DNA of 64,000 bases from assembly GCA_016208315.1 (NCBI GenBank), contig JACQYF010000020.1, positions 1 through 64,000 of the forward strand, read 5' to 3'. Source of the DNA: Chloroflexota bacterium. GTDB lineage: Bacteria; Chloroflexota; Anaerolineae; UBA4142. A program made the position numbers and the translations under genes. This document shows, one piece after another, positions 6,944-15,336 of this stretch. Numbering within the stretch: position 1 is the first letter of the stretch; every line of letters begins with the position of its first letter. The notes beneath the pieces were generated by a model that worked only from the letters and a program-made list of their open reading frames with translations, searched no databases and had not been told where the DNA came from.

Positions 6944-7065
6944 TCAATTAGTCGAATAGTCAACTAGTCAACCAGTCAATCAGTAACGAATTGACCAATT
7001 GACTGATTGACTAATTGACCAGTTGACTGATTGACTAATGGACTAGGCGACAAATTGACTAGGCA
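6944..7065. repeat. Tandem 7-bp TTGACTR/GTCAATC repeat cluster
   Basis: Many degenerate 7-base units occur in both orientations (AGTCAAC/AGTCAAT, then TTGACTG/TTGACTA). The final TTGACT unit (7055-7060) doubles as the -35 box for the following penicillin-binding protein gene. Confidence 0.85.
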
Positions 7066-7083
7066 ACCAAACGGTGCTACACT
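7055..7083 (+). promoter_or_regulatory. Promoter of the penicillin-binding protein, -35 inside a repeat
   Basis: TTGACT (7055-7060), 17 bases, then TACACT (7078-7083) preceded by TGC, an extended -10. The -35 hexamer is the last unit of the repeat cluster. Confidence 0.65.
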
Positions 7084-7098
7084 GCAAACGTACTCCTG

Positions 7099-10000
7099 TT
7101 GAAGAGGTTAACAAACTCTGTGACCGCACGTACACTGCTCGTCCGCCGACGCCGGCTGCGCAAGAAACCCAACCAGGCAGGGCCGCTCGTCCTGCGGCTC
7201 AGTCTCGTAAGCATCGCGCTGCTGGCCGGCTTGATGGTGACCTCGGTCGGCATGGCCGCCGCTTCGGCCGTGACGATTTACAACTATTACGCCAAAGACC
7301 TTCCCGCTCCCGGCGAAATCGTCACCCAAACCAATCAGCAATTCAAGACTACCCGGATTTACGACCGCACCGGCCAAGTCCTTCTATACGAAATCTTCGA
7401 TCCGCAAGGTGGCAATCGCACCGTCGTTTCCCTCGACAAGATGCCCGCGCATCTCGTCAACGCGACCGTCGCGCTCGAAGACCGCAACTTTTGGACCAAT
7501 CCCGGCTACGATTGGTACGGCATTCTGCGCGCCGCATACACGACCTTGCGCCGCGAACAAGTCCAGGGCGCGAGCACGATCACGCAGCAGTTGGTCAAGA
7601 ACGTTCTCATTCCGCCGGAAGAACGCACCGTGCGCGATCCCTTTAGCTGGGTGACCTACAATCGCAAGGCGAAAGAACTGATCCTGTCGAATGAAATCTC
7701 GCGCCGCTACGACAAGAAGAAAATCCTCGAATGGTATTTGAACGGCAACTATTACGGCAACCTCGCCTACGGGGTGGATGCCGCGGCCGAAGCGTACTTT
7801 GGCAAGCACGTTCAGGATTTGGATTTGGCGGAGAGCGCGACGCTGGCCGCCATCCCGCAGTATCCCTCGCTCAATCCGATTGATAATCCGACGGAAGCGG
7901 TCAAGCGCCGCAATATCGTGCTCGACCAGATGCTCCTGCAAGGATATATCTCCGCCGAAGAAGCGCTTACCGCCAAAAACGCCAAGCTGCGCGTCACCCC
8001 CAAACGCTTTGACATTCTCGCGCCCCATTTCACTTTTTACGTTCGCCGCCTGCTCGAAGACAAGTTCGGGCCGGAGATGGTTTACAAAGGCGGCTTGAAG
8101 GTTTACACCACTCTCGATTACAACGTTCAGCAGGTCGCAGAGCAGGTGGCCCGCGAGCAGGTTGCCAAGCTAGCCGCCGAAAAGAAGAATGTTACGAACG
8201 CGTCGGTCGTCGTCATTCGCCCGAGCACGGGCGAGATTGTCGGCCTGGTCGGCTCGGTGGATTATTTCAATCGCGACATTGACGGCCAGGTGAACGTGGC
8301 GATTGCGGCACGCCAGCCGGGCTCGTCGTTCAAGGTTTTCAATTACCTGACGGCGTTCGCGCAAGGATACACCGCCGCGTCTATGCTGATGGACGTGCGC
8401 ACCGTGTTTGACGACCCGGGCAATCCGCCGTACGTGCCCGAAAACTATGATCGCAAATATCACGGGCCGGTCCGCTTGCGAACCGCGCTCGCATCGAGTT
8501 TCAACATTCCCGCCGTCAAGCTACTGCAACTCGTCGGCCCGAAAAACGTCGTCAACACGGCGCACCGGATGGGCATCAGCACGTTGAACGCCGAGAAATA
8601 CGGTTTGGCGCTCACGCTCGGCGGCGGCGAAACGACCCTGCTCGACATGACGTACGCGAACAGTGTGCTCGCGAATCAAGGGACCCTGATGGGCGTGCCG
8701 GTTCCCGCCGATCAGATCAAACCCGGCTACCGCACGCTCGACCCGGTCGGAATCGTCAAGGTGACCGACGCCGACGGCAAGATACTGTACGAATCGAAAC
8801 AGCCCGCCAGCCAGCAAATCGTCACGCCGCAGCTCTCTTACTTGCTCACCGATATTCTCGCCGATAACGCCGCGCGCACGCCGGGCTTTGGCGCGAACAG
8901 CGTCTTGAAATTGACGCGCCCCGCGGCGGTCAAGACGGGCACGACCTCGGATTGGAAGGACAACTGGACGATTGGCTACACGCCCGATTACGCGGTCGGC
9001 GTGTGGGTCGGCAACTCGGACAATGCCGAAATGGAGCACATTAGCGGCGTGATGGGCGCGGCCCCGATCTGGCGGGACGTGATGGAGAAAATTCATCAGG
9101 GTGTTCCCGTACGGCCGTTTGTCGAGCCGCCCGGAATGGTGCGCGTCGAAGTGTGCGCGACCAGCGGCCTATTGCCCACGCCCTACTGCCCCGAGCGCGT
9201 CAAGGAATTGTTCATCGCGGGCACCGAGCCAAAGCAGCTCGACAACGTCTGGCAGCCCTTCCGCATCTACAAGCCGAACGGCAAGCTGGCGACGGTCTAC
9301 GACCCACCGGATCAAGTCGAGGAAAAAGTCTTTGCGATGTATCCGCCCGAAGCCGCGGACTGGGTACGCGAGAATAATATCCCGCAGCCGCCCACCGAAT
9401 ACGATACAACCTTTCGTTCGCCTTCGCAAAGCGGCGACGTGGCGATCATTACGCCCGCGTCATATTCGACGATTCACGGCGTTGTAACCATCGTGGGCAA
9501 TGCGCGCCTGGATAATCTTCAGACTTACCGGCTCGCGTTTGGCAAGGGACTGGACCCGACCCAGTGGACCCAAATTGGCGGCGATCATCAAGATCGCGTG
9601 GACAATGGTTTTCTCGAACAGTGGGATGCCTCCACATTGGAGGGCCTTTACACGTTGAAACTGACCGTGGTGGACAGGAACGGCACGCCCCGCGAATCGG
9701 CAATTCAGGTCATCGTAGACAATCAGCCGCCTTCGGTCAAGATCATTCACCCAGCAACGGGCGCGATCTACAGTCCAGAGAAAGACGAGTGGGTCTCTAT
9801 CGGCGTAGACGCCGTAGACAACGCGTCGATGGGCCGCGTCGAGTTCTACGTGGATGGCGCCTACGTTGGCGCGACCACCGTCGCGCCGTTCAACAAAAAG
9901 TGGACCATCAAGATGTCGGACACGTTGACGAAAACACTTGCCACGGCAGCCACCGCCAAACCGCCCAACCCCATTACCGTTTCGCGGGTCGTCACGAATC

Positions 10001-10242
10001 CTGATGGGACGGCGATCACCGAGCAATTGCAGGGCCAAGTTGCCGTCGTCACGACGCCCAATCCCGCGGTAACCGCCGTGTTCACGACCGGACTGATCAT
10101 TGTTTCGAACACCGTGCCCGTGCCGAACTCGCCCGGTTTTGTCGAATCGCACATTATCAAAGTAGTCGCCATAGACGCGGCCGGCAATCGCACCGAAGGC
10201 GCGCCGGTAACGATTTTCATCCAGCACGCGGTAAAGAAATAG
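7099..10242 (+). CDS. Class A penicillin-binding protein (PBP1A/1C-like)
   Basis: This bifunctional peptidoglycan glycosyltransferase/transpeptidase has about 1047 residues. The order is a basic cytoplasmic tail, one membrane anchor (about 30-60), a GT51 domain with EDRNFW (about 127) and QGASTITQQLVKN (about 156), then a transpeptidase domain with serine motif SSFK (about 409), SFN (about 467) and KTGTTSDW (about 612). The C-terminal ~220 residues carry an Ig-like beta-sandwich (VDNQPPSVKIIHP...YVDGAYVG). Start choice is uncertain: TTG at 7099 or GTG at 7120, the latter 12 bases after GAAGAGG. Presence of this enzyme argues for a peptidoglycan wall. The stop codon falls at the first bases of a palindromic repeat. 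Confidence 0.95.
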   Translation: MKRLTNSVTARTLLVRRRRLRKKPNQAGPLVLRLSLVSIALLAGLMVTSVGMAAASAVTIYNYYAKDLPAPGEIVTQTNQQFKTTRIYDRTGQVLLYEIFDPQGGNRTVVSLDKMPAHLVNATVALEDRNFWTNPGYDWYGILRAAYTTLRREQVQGASTITQQLVKNVLIPPEERTVRDPFSWVTYNRKAKELILSNEISRRYDKKKILEWYLNGNYYGNLAYGVDAAAEAYFGKHVQDLDLAESATLAAIPQYPSLNPIDNPTEAVKRRNIVLDQMLLQGYISAEEALTAKNAKLRVTPKRFDILAPHFTFYVRRLLEDKFGPEMVYKGGLKVYTTLDYNVQQVAEQVAREQVAKLAAEKKNVTNASVVVIRPSTGEIVGLVGSVDYFNRDIDGQVNVAIAARQPGSSFKVFNYLTAFAQGYTAASMLMDVRTVFDDPGNPPYVPENYDRKYHGPVRLRTALASSFNIPAVKLLQLVGPKNVVNTAHRMGISTLNAEKYGLALTLGGGETTLLDMTYANSVLANQGTLMGVPVPADQIKPGYRTLDPVGIVKVTDADGKILYESKQPASQQIVTPQLSYLLTDILADNAARTPGFGANSVLKLTRPAAVKTGTTSDWKDNWTIGYTPDYAVGVWVGNSDNAEMEHISGVMGAAPIWRDVMEKIHQGVPVRPFVEPPGMVRVEVCATSGLLPTPYCPERVKELFIAGTEPKQLDNVWQPFRIYKPNGKLATVYDPPDQVEEKVFAMYPPEAADWVRENNIPQPPTEYDTTFRSPSQSGDVAIITPASYSTIHGVVTIVGNARLDNLQTYRLAFGKGLDPTQWTQIGGDHQDRVDNGFLEQWDASTLEGLYTLKLTVVDRNGTPRESAIQVIVDNQPPSVKIIHPATGAIYSPEKDEWVSIGVDAVDNASMGRVEFYVDGAYVGATTVAPFNKKWTIKMSDTLTKTLATAATAKPPNPITVSRVVTNPDGTAITEQLQGQVAVVTTPNPAVTAVFTTGLIIVSNTVPVPNSPGFVESHIIKVVAIDAAGNRTEGAPVTIFIQHAVKK

Positions 10243-10315
10243 TAATCAGTAGCCAGTAGTCAGTAGCCAGATCAAACCTTCTAATCTGACTACTGGCTAC
10301 TGGCTACTGATTACT
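10241..10315. repeat. Palindromic 7-bp repeat (AGTAGCC type), 32-bp arms
   Basis: AGTAATCAGTAGCCAGTAGT... (10241-10272) is mirrored by 10284-10315 with two mismatches. Each arm is itself tandem AGTAGCC/AGTAGTC units. The TAG of the preceding gene (10240-10242) overlaps the element. There is no U-tract, so it is not a standard terminator. Confidence 0.9.
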
Positions 10316-10346
10316 GATCCCACATCATACTCTCATGGAGGACGAA

Positions 10347-10724
10347 ATGTTACAACGGACCCTAATCCTCTGCGCGGTGCTCGCGCTGATGGCCGCGTCC
10401 CTTGCGGCGTGCGGCGGCGGCGCGGGCAGCGTGCCCGGCGGCGGAACCGCGTTGGACGTTACGGTAAGCGCAAACGAGTTCAAGTTTGACCCAGCCACGA
10501 TCAATGCCACGCCGGGTCAAACTATCAATCTGACCTTGAGAAACACCGGCAGCATTCAGCACACTTGGGTGGTGTCGCGGACGAACATCAAAATAACGGC
10601 TGATCCTGGCAAGACCGTCACCCAAACCTTTACCGCGCCCACGGCCGCGGGTACCTACGAGATCATGTGCGACATCGCCGGGCACAAAGAAGCGGGCATG
10701 GTTGGCCAGTTGATCGTCAAATAG
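10347..10724 (+). CDS. Cupredoxin (plastocyanin/azurin-like) lipoprotein
   Basis: The protein has 125 residues from the ATG at 10347; GGAGG lies seven bases upstream, which decides against the ATG at 10335. The lipobox AASLAAC is followed by a Gly-rich linker, so it is a membrane-anchored exported blue-copper protein. The copper ligands are recognisable: His in I-Q-H-T-W, then Cys and His in M-C-D-I-A-G-H, and the Met in A-G-M-V-G. It probably carries electrons outside the membrane; its partner is not encoded nearby. It stands alone between a palindromic repeat and the surE promoter. Confidence 0.88.
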   Translation: MLQRTLILCAVLALMAASLAACGGGAGSVPGGGTALDVTVSANEFKFDPATINATPGQTINLTLRNTGSIQHTWVVSRTNIKITADPGKTVTQTFTAPTAAGTYEIMCDIAGHKEAGMVGQLIVK

Positions 10725-10725
10725 T

Positions 10726-10754
10726 TTGTTGCTACGTCTGTGTTGTGCTATAAT
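10726..10754 (+). promoter_or_regulatory. Promoter of surE
   Basis: TTGTTG (10726-10731), 17 bases, then TATAAT (10749-10754) preceded by TGC. It overlaps any GTG-initiated frame for surE, so translation must begin further downstream. Confidence 0.75.
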
Positions 10755-10796
10755 CGCGTTCGTTGGTTCAACAAATCACTCGAAGGGAGTACAGAA

Positions 10797-11561
10797 CTGA
10801 TACTGGTAACCAACGACGACGGCGTGGATGCGCCCGGCCTGCTCGCACTGAAACAGGGCTTGGAATCTCTGGACGAGATTGCCGTTGTCGCGCCTGACCG
10901 CAATTGGAGCGCGGCAGGCCATACCAAGACAATGCACAAGCCGCTGCGCATTCAAAAGGTCACCCTGCGCGACGGCTCGTGCGCCTATGCCACCGACGGC
11001 GCGCCGACCGATTGCGTGGCGCTCGTCATGCTTGGCTTGTTAAAAGAGCAACCGACCCTCGTCGTCAGCGGCATCAATCCCGGCGGTAACCTCGCCCACG
11101 ATCTCACCTACTCCGGAACCGTGGCCGCGGCCATGGAAGGCGCGATCAACAACATCCCCTCGATTGCCGTTTCGATTGACGCCAACCATGCCGAGCATAT
11201 TGATTTTGCGCCCGCCGCGGAATACGCGGCGCGTATCGCTCAGCGAGTGTTGGCTGATGGGCTGCCGCCCGATACTTTTCTCAACGTCAACGTTCCAGCG
11301 ATTCCTATCGCCCAAATCCAGGGCGTGCGAATTACCCGCCTCGGCAAACGCATCTATCGCGACCTACTGGTCGAACGGCAGGACCCACATGGCAAGAACT
11401 ATTATTGGATTGGCGGCGAACCGCCGTCCGGCGTGGTCGAACCGGGGACCGACTTTGGCGCGCTGGCCGAGCGCTATGTTTCCATTACGCCCGTCCACAT
11501 GGACATGACGAGTCACACACTGTTGGATAGACTAAAATCTTGGGAAACTGATTCTATGTAG
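10797..11561 (+). CDS. surE: 5'/3'-nucleotidase SurE, probable CTG start
   Basis: SurE is a metal-dependent nucleoside-monophosphate phosphatase. The family N-terminus [M]-x-I-L-x-T-N-D-D-G is matched by L-I-L-V-T-N-D-D-G. The leucine codon CTG at 10797 lies 7 bases after GGGAG (10785-10789). A GTG start at 10740 is unlikely because the TATAAT promoter box lies inside that extension. NDDG binds the metal, and SGINPGGNLAHDLTYSGTV is the conserved family segment (G-G-N-L-A-H-D replaces the usual G-x-N-x-G-x-D). The gene gives 254 residues from CTG. Its TAG is inside a GTAGGACA palindrome. Confidence 0.9.
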   Translation: MILVTNDDGVDAPGLLALKQGLESLDEIAVVAPDRNWSAAGHTKTMHKPLRIQKVTLRDGSCAYATDGAPTDCVALVMLGLLKEQPTLVVSGINPGGNLAHDLTYSGTVAAAMEGAINNIPSIAVSIDANHAEHIDFAPAAEYAARIAQRVLADGLPPDTFLNVNVPAIPIAQIQGVRITRLGKRIYRDLLVERQDPHGKNYYWIGGEPPSGVVEPGTDFGALAERYVSITPVHMDMTSHTLLDRLKSWETDSM

Positions 11562-11584
11562 GACAGCTTGCCAAGTTGTCCTAC
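11558..11584. repeat. GTAGGACA...TGTCCTAC palindrome
   Basis: GTAGGACAGCTTG pairs with CAAGTTGTCCTAC (one mismatch). The surE stop is within it. An 84-base relative lies inside the GT4 gene at 46775-46858. Confidence 0.8.
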
Positions 11585-11612
11585 TACCTTCACCCAAAGG
11601 AGGGAACGAACG

Positions 11613-12590
11613 ATGGTCCAAACTCTGAACGTGCCTGTATCAACTCAAAAGCCCGCAGACGGGCGAGGCGCCGCGCCTGAGACGCGTTGGGCGTTTTTCA
11701 AGGGCGAATTTGTGCCCATTCAGGATGCCAAGCTGAGCATTATGACTCAAGTGATCAACTATGGCATCGGCGCGTTTGGCGGCATCCGCGGCTACTGGAA
11801 CGAAGAGCAGGAACAACTGTACGTCTTTCGCATTGGCGATCACTATCGCCGCTTTTTGAACTCAGGCAAACTTTTGCACGCCACCCTGCCCTACACCGCT
11901 CAAGACCTCACCCAAATCACGGTCGAACTGCTCCGCCGCGAGGGGTATCGTCAAGATACGTACGTCCGTCCCTTGCTCTACAATGCGACCGAAGACATCA
12001 CCCCGCGTTTGTACGACGTTGACTTTCAATTCGCCTGCTTTTCGCGCCCGCTTGGCAACTATATCAAACTCGACGTTACGGCCTGCATTTCTTCGTGGCG
12101 GCGTCTGGACGACAACATCATTCCCTCGCGCGGCAAGATCACGGGCGGCTATGTCAACTCGGCGCTGGCGCGTACCGAAGCGCACTGGAACGGCTACGAC
12201 GAAGGGATCGTCCTGAACCAAGATGGAGGCGTTGCGGAAGGCAGCGCGGAGAATCTGTTCGTCGTGCGCGGCGGGAAACTCTACACACCGCCGGTCTGCG
12301 ACAACATTCTGGAAGGCATCACGCGCGGCACGGTCATCCAACTCGCGCAGGACGAGCTGGGCATCCCCGTCGTCGAGCGATCCATTGACCGCTCGGAACT
12401 ATACGTCGCGGACGAAGTGCTTTTCTGCGGCACCGGCGCGCAGGTCTCGGCGGTCACTCAAATTGATCATCGCCCGGTAGGAACCGGCCAGCCCGGTCCA
12501 GTAACTCAAAAATTGCAGGATATTTACTTTCGCGTGGTGCGCGGCAATGAGCCGAAATACGGGGAATGGGTTACCCCCGTCTACGCGTAA
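11613..12590 (+). CDS. ilvE: Branched-chain amino acid aminotransferase
   Basis: The protein has 325 residues from the ATG at 11613, eight bases after GGAGGG (11599-11604). It is a fold-type IV PLP enzyme. WAFFKGEFVPIQDAKLSIMTQVINYG is the conserved N-terminal region, and the PLP lysine lies in GKITGGYVNSALARTEA. Further typical segments are EGSAENLFVV, LEGITRGTVIQLA and EVLFCGTGAQVS. It transfers amino groups between Val/Leu/Ile and 2-oxoglutarate in the cytoplasm. It is not within an ilv operon here. Confidence 0.93.
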   Translation: MVQTLNVPVSTQKPADGRGAAPETRWAFFKGEFVPIQDAKLSIMTQVINYGIGAFGGIRGYWNEEQEQLYVFRIGDHYRRFLNSGKLLHATLPYTAQDLTQITVELLRREGYRQDTYVRPLLYNATEDITPRLYDVDFQFACFSRPLGNYIKLDVTACISSWRRLDDNIIPSRGKITGGYVNSALARTEAHWNGYDEGIVLNQDGGVAEGSAENLFVVRGGKLYTPPVCDNILEGITRGTVIQLAQDELGIPVVERSIDRSELYVADEVLFCGTGAQVSAVTQIDHRPVGTGQPGPVTQKLQDIYFRVVRGNEPKYGEWVTPVYA

Positions 12591-12593
12591 AAG

Positions 12594-13007
12594 ATGGAAC
12601 CACCGGAACTATTAGCTCAGCCAGTTGGATCAAGCCCACGCCTTCAAGAACCGAGTGCGTGGGATCGCTTGCGCTGCGACTATGCGCTGCAGGCGTTGCT
12701 CATTCTCACGTTCTTGGTCAACGTGGGCTTGATCGGCTTTCTCATTCTGCGCTACGACGCGCTGCCGGATCCGTTGCCGCTGCACTTTGACGCGAGTGGC
12801 TTGCCCGACCGGATTGACGCCAAGACCAGTATCATCGCTTTGCCGGCGATCGGGTTTGTGGTCTTTGGCTTGAACACCGTGCTCGGCATACTGTCCTACC
12901 GCCGCGAGCGCGCGGCGACGATGCTGCTCGTCGTCGGCGCGCTGTTCGTGCAAATCCTGATGTGGCTCGCGACGATCAATGCAGCGGGCGGATTGTTAGG
13001 CACGTAA
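12594..13007 (+). CDS. DUF1648-domain membrane protein
   Basis: The protein has 137 residues and starts 3 bases after the ilvE stop, so the two are probably co-transcribed. Three hydrophobic segments are present (about 33-53, 80-103, 112-132). The DUF1648 signature D-P-L-P-L-H-F-D-A-S-G-L-P-D lies between the first and second. DUF1648 occurs in SdpI-like immunity/regulator proteins, but this short version has no assigned role. Confidence 0.75.
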   Translation: MEPPELLAQPVGSSPRLQEPSAWDRLRCDYALQALLILTFLVNVGLIGFLILRYDALPDPLPLHFDASGLPDRIDAKTSIIALPAIGFVVFGLNTVLGILSYRRERAATMLLVVGALFVQILMWLATINAAGGLLGT

Positions 13008-13014
13008 AGCCGGC

Positions 13015-13830
13015 TTGGCCCCTCTAAACCTGCTTGTTGGATTTGGTCTGAGTCTCGTTATCGCCGCGTTGGCCTACCAGCGCGGCTCGCTTGCATTCAG
13101 CGGCGCCGTCGGCGCGGTGATCGTGGGCACGACGATTTTTGCAGGCGGCGGGTGGACGTGGGGCCTGCTCTTGGTCGCATTCTTTGTCACGTCCTCCGCG
13201 CTTTCGCATTATCGGGCGCGCGCCAAAGAACCCCTCTCCGAGAAATTCCAAAAAGGGCATCGGCGCGATATGGCCCAAGTGCTCGCCAACGGCGGTTGGG
13301 GCGCATTGCTCGCGTTTAGCTTTGCCTACGCGCCGCAACCGATCTTGTTCATCGCCTTCGCCGGCGCAATAGCTACCGTGAATGCGGACACGTGGGCGAC
13401 GGAGTTGGGGGTACTAAGCAAGAGCTTGCCACGGCTTGTCACAAATGGTCGGATGGTTCCCGTCGGCACGAGCGGTGGCGTGACGCTCCTCGGCACTTTG
13501 GTCGCCTTCGGGGGCGCGTCGTTGATCGGAGTTCTGGCCTTCTTTGCCAATCTCTTTTCTCCAATCTCGAATTTTTTAGTGGTTCCCATCGCAGCGGTGG
13601 CCGGGTTACTCGGCTCGCTGTTCGATTCACTGCTGGGCGCGACCGCGCAAGCCATCTATTATTGCGATTACGACCAGCAAGAGACCGAGGCGGCGCGCCA
13701 TCGCTGCGGACGCGACACGCGCCTGGTCCGCGGCTGGCGCTGGCTCGACAACGACGGCGTCAATTTCTTGGCGAGCGTGTTTGGGAGCGGCTTGGCGGCG
13801 ATCATGTACCGGTTGGCGCAGGGGCTTTGA
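13015..13830 (+). CDS. DUF92-family membrane protein
   Basis: The protein has 271 residues. TTG at 13015 is the probable start, 7 bases after the previous stop. There are seven or so membrane segments, and the DUF92 hallmarks R-A-K-E...KGHRRDMAQVLANGG (about 65-90), NADTWATELG (about 122) and GGVTLLGTLVAFGGA (about 153). Plant and cyanobacterial members (VTE6) act as phytyl-phosphate kinases; whether this one phosphorylates a prenyl phosphate is not known. Its stop overlaps the -35 of the next promoter. Confidence 0.85.
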   Translation: MAPLNLLVGFGLSLVIAALAYQRGSLAFSGAVGAVIVGTTIFAGGGWTWGLLLVAFFVTSSALSHYRARAKEPLSEKFQKGHRRDMAQVLANGGWGALLAFSFAYAPQPILFIAFAGAIATVNADTWATELGVLSKSLPRLVTNGRMVPVGTSGGVTLLGTLVAFGGASLIGVLAFFANLFSPISNFLVVPIAAVAGLLGSLFDSLLGATAQAIYYCDYDQQETEAARHRCGRDTRLVRGWRWLDNDGVNFLASVFGSGLAAIMYRLAQGL

Positions 13831-13855
13831 CACGCGGCGCGAGACAAGGTAAAAT
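13827..13855 (+). promoter_or_regulatory. Promoter of the PIN toxin-antitoxin pair
   Basis: TTGACA (13827-13832), exactly 17 bases, then TAAAAT (13850-13855). The -35 overlaps the DUF92 stop codon. Confidence 0.7.
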
Positions 13856-13888
13856 CCCAGCAAGACTGCTCGCAAGTGAGAGGTAGAA

Positions 13889-14155
13889 ATGGCCCAAGTT
13901 CTGCTTGACGGCGTGCGGGTGGAATTGACTCCGGATCAAATCATCGCGGCTGTTCGCCAGCTCCCCGCCCGCGAGCGCGAACGGGTGCGCCGTGAATTAG
14001 ACACGCAGCAGTGGCGCCGCGAATTCGAGCAACTGCTGGCGAGAGTTCAAGCACGCGCGACCAAGTACCCCATTTCAGAGACACAAGTCTCTGAGGAGGT
14101 GCGCATTGTCCGAGCGCAGCGCCGAGCCAAGCGGCTTGCCCAGAGTAGTCGTTGA
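13889..14155 (+). CDS. Probable antitoxin of a PIN toxin-antitoxin pair
   Basis: This is an 88-residue charged protein with AGAGGTAGAA upstream of its ATG. Residues 14-45 look helical (LTPDQIIAAVRQLPARERER), and the C-terminus is basic. There is no obvious DNA-binding fold. It overlaps the following PIN gene by 50 bases, the usual order for antitoxin then toxin in VapBC-like modules. The antitoxin role is inferred from position and size. Confidence 0.6.
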   Translation: MAQVLLDGVRVELTPDQIIAAVRQLPARERERVRRELDTQQWRREFEQLLARVQARATKYPISETQVSEEVRIVRAQRRAKRLAQSSR

Positions 14156-14579
14156 TACGAATCTGCTCCTCCTTGGAATGTTCTCGCTTGGTCTTTACCT
14201 ACCGATCATTCGAGCGTGGATTAACGACGAGTTTGAACTGGTCATCTCGAACCTTTTGCTGGACGAACTAGCCGAAGTTTCAGCACGCCCCAAATTCCGC
14301 AAGAGAATTACAAAGACGGATGCAGAAAAACTTTTGGAATTGATCTGGCGCAAAGCAAATGTGATTGCCGTTGGGGAGAATCCGGTGCTCGGGCGTGATC
14401 CGGATGATTATCCGGTTTTGGGAGCTGCAATTGCCGCGAATGCCACACACATTGTTACGAACGACAAAGATCTGTTGGAAGATGCAACCGTGAAATCGGA
14501 AAAGAAACGCTTGGGCGTGGAAATTGTCAGCGCAGGTGAGCTGTTGCGGTTCTTGAAGGCACGTCGCCATCCGAGTTGA
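14106..14579 (+). CDS. PIN-domain ribonuclease, probable toxin
   Basis: The protein has 157 residues with a TTG start inside the antitoxin frame. PIN acidic residues are in V-V-V-D-T-N-L-L-L near the N-terminus, D-E-L-A-E near 50, D-P-D-D-Y-P-V-L near 97 and T-N-D-K-D-L-L near 118. It resembles the putative toxin-antitoxin PIN family in which the nuclease is followed by a short basic tail. The likely activity is Mg-dependent RNA cleavage; the target RNA is unknown. Confidence 0.8.
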   Translation: MSERSAEPSGLPRVVVDTNLLLLGMFSLGLYLPIIRAWINDEFELVISNLLLDELAEVSARPKFRKRITKTDAEKLLELIWRKANVIAVGENPVLGRDPDDYPVLGAAIAANATHIVTNDKDLLEDATVKSEKKRLGVEIVSAGELLRFLKARRHPS

Positions 14580-14597
14580 TATTGCATTCCCAGATAC

Positions 14598-15266
14598 ATG
14601 CTGTACATTGTATCCACTCCCGTCGGCAACCCGGATGACATCACACTGCGCGCGCTCGACGTCTTGCGGCAAGCGGACGCGGTCATCTGCGAAGAACGGC
14701 GCGAGGGTGCACGCCTTTTGCGCCAATACCAAATCGAAAACGAACTGGTCGAACTGAACGAACATACCGAACGCGAGCGCGTCCCCGCGCTGATCGAACG
14801 ATTACAGCGTGGCGAAACGCTCGCGTTGATTTCCGATCACGGCACGCCGCTCTTGGCCGATCCCGGCTCGCGCTTGGTGGAGCAGGCCGTACAGAAACAA
14901 ATTCGAGTCAGCGCGGTGCCCGGCGCATCCAGTTTGCTCGCGGCGCTTGTGGTGAGCGGGCTGCCGATGGCGCGCTTTCGCTTCGTCGGGCTGTTGCCGG
15001 CGAAAAAAGACGAGCGCCTCCAGGCGCTGCGGCGATTGAAAGAAGAACGCGACACTTGGGTCATCTTCGATGCGCCCTATCGCCTGCCCGCGCTGCTCGC
15101 CGATTTGCAGCAGGCCCTCGGCCCGCAGCGGGCGATGGTCGTCACATGCGACCTGACCATGCCCACTGAGAAAATTGTGCGCGGAACAACAGGGGATGTG
15201 GTATCGCATTTTCAGAAGAATCCTTTCAAGGGCGAATTTGTCATCGTAGTGCAAGGAAAGAAGTAA
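14598..15266 (+). CDS. rsmI: 16S rRNA 2'-O-ribose C1402 methyltransferase
   Basis: The protein has 222 residues. LYIVSTPVGNPDDITLRAL is the canonical RsmI start, SDHGTPLLADPG and VSAVPGASSLLAAL are its SAM-pocket segments, and FVGLLPAKKDER follows. It is a tetrapyrrole-methylase-fold enzyme acting on 30S subunits. It is shorter than E. coli RsmI (about 286), lacking the C-terminal extension as many homologs do. Its TAA stop is within the first unit of a palindromic repeat. Confidence 0.93.
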   Translation: MLYIVSTPVGNPDDITLRALDVLRQADAVICEERREGARLLRQYQIENELVELNEHTERERVPALIERLQRGETLALISDHGTPLLADPGSRLVEQAVQKQIRVSAVPGASSLLAALVVSGLPMARFRFVGLLPAKKDERLQALRRLKEERDTWVIFDAPYRLPALLADLQQALGPQRAMVVTCDLTMPTEKIVRGTTGDVVSHFQKNPFKGEFVIVVQGKK

Positions 15267-15317
15267 TTCGTAATTCATAATTCAGACAGTTGCGAGAAGG
15301 AATTACGAATTACGAAT
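15263..15317. repeat. Palindromic 7-bp AATTCGT repeat
   Basis: GTAATTCGTAATTC is mirrored by GAATTACGAATTACGAA after about 20 bases. It supplies the rsmI stop codon. Confidence 0.85.
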
Positions 15318-15336
15318 CTTGATTGTTGGAGCATCC

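Noticed and set aside
6913-6963. Longer N-terminus for the RNA ligase-like gene from 6963
   Set aside because: The extra residues are translated from the TTGACTA repeat cluster. MPEPIRTFIAIEL at 6912 is the natural family start.
10241-10315. Palindromic repeats read as rho-independent terminators
   Set aside because: Most have no following run of T. Only 981-1018, 27273-27301 and 34515-34558 meet both stem and T-run criteria.
11568-11612. Earlier ATG for ilvE at 11568
   Set aside because: It lies inside the GTAGGACA palindrome and lacks a ribosome-binding site. GGAGGG precedes the ATG at 11613.
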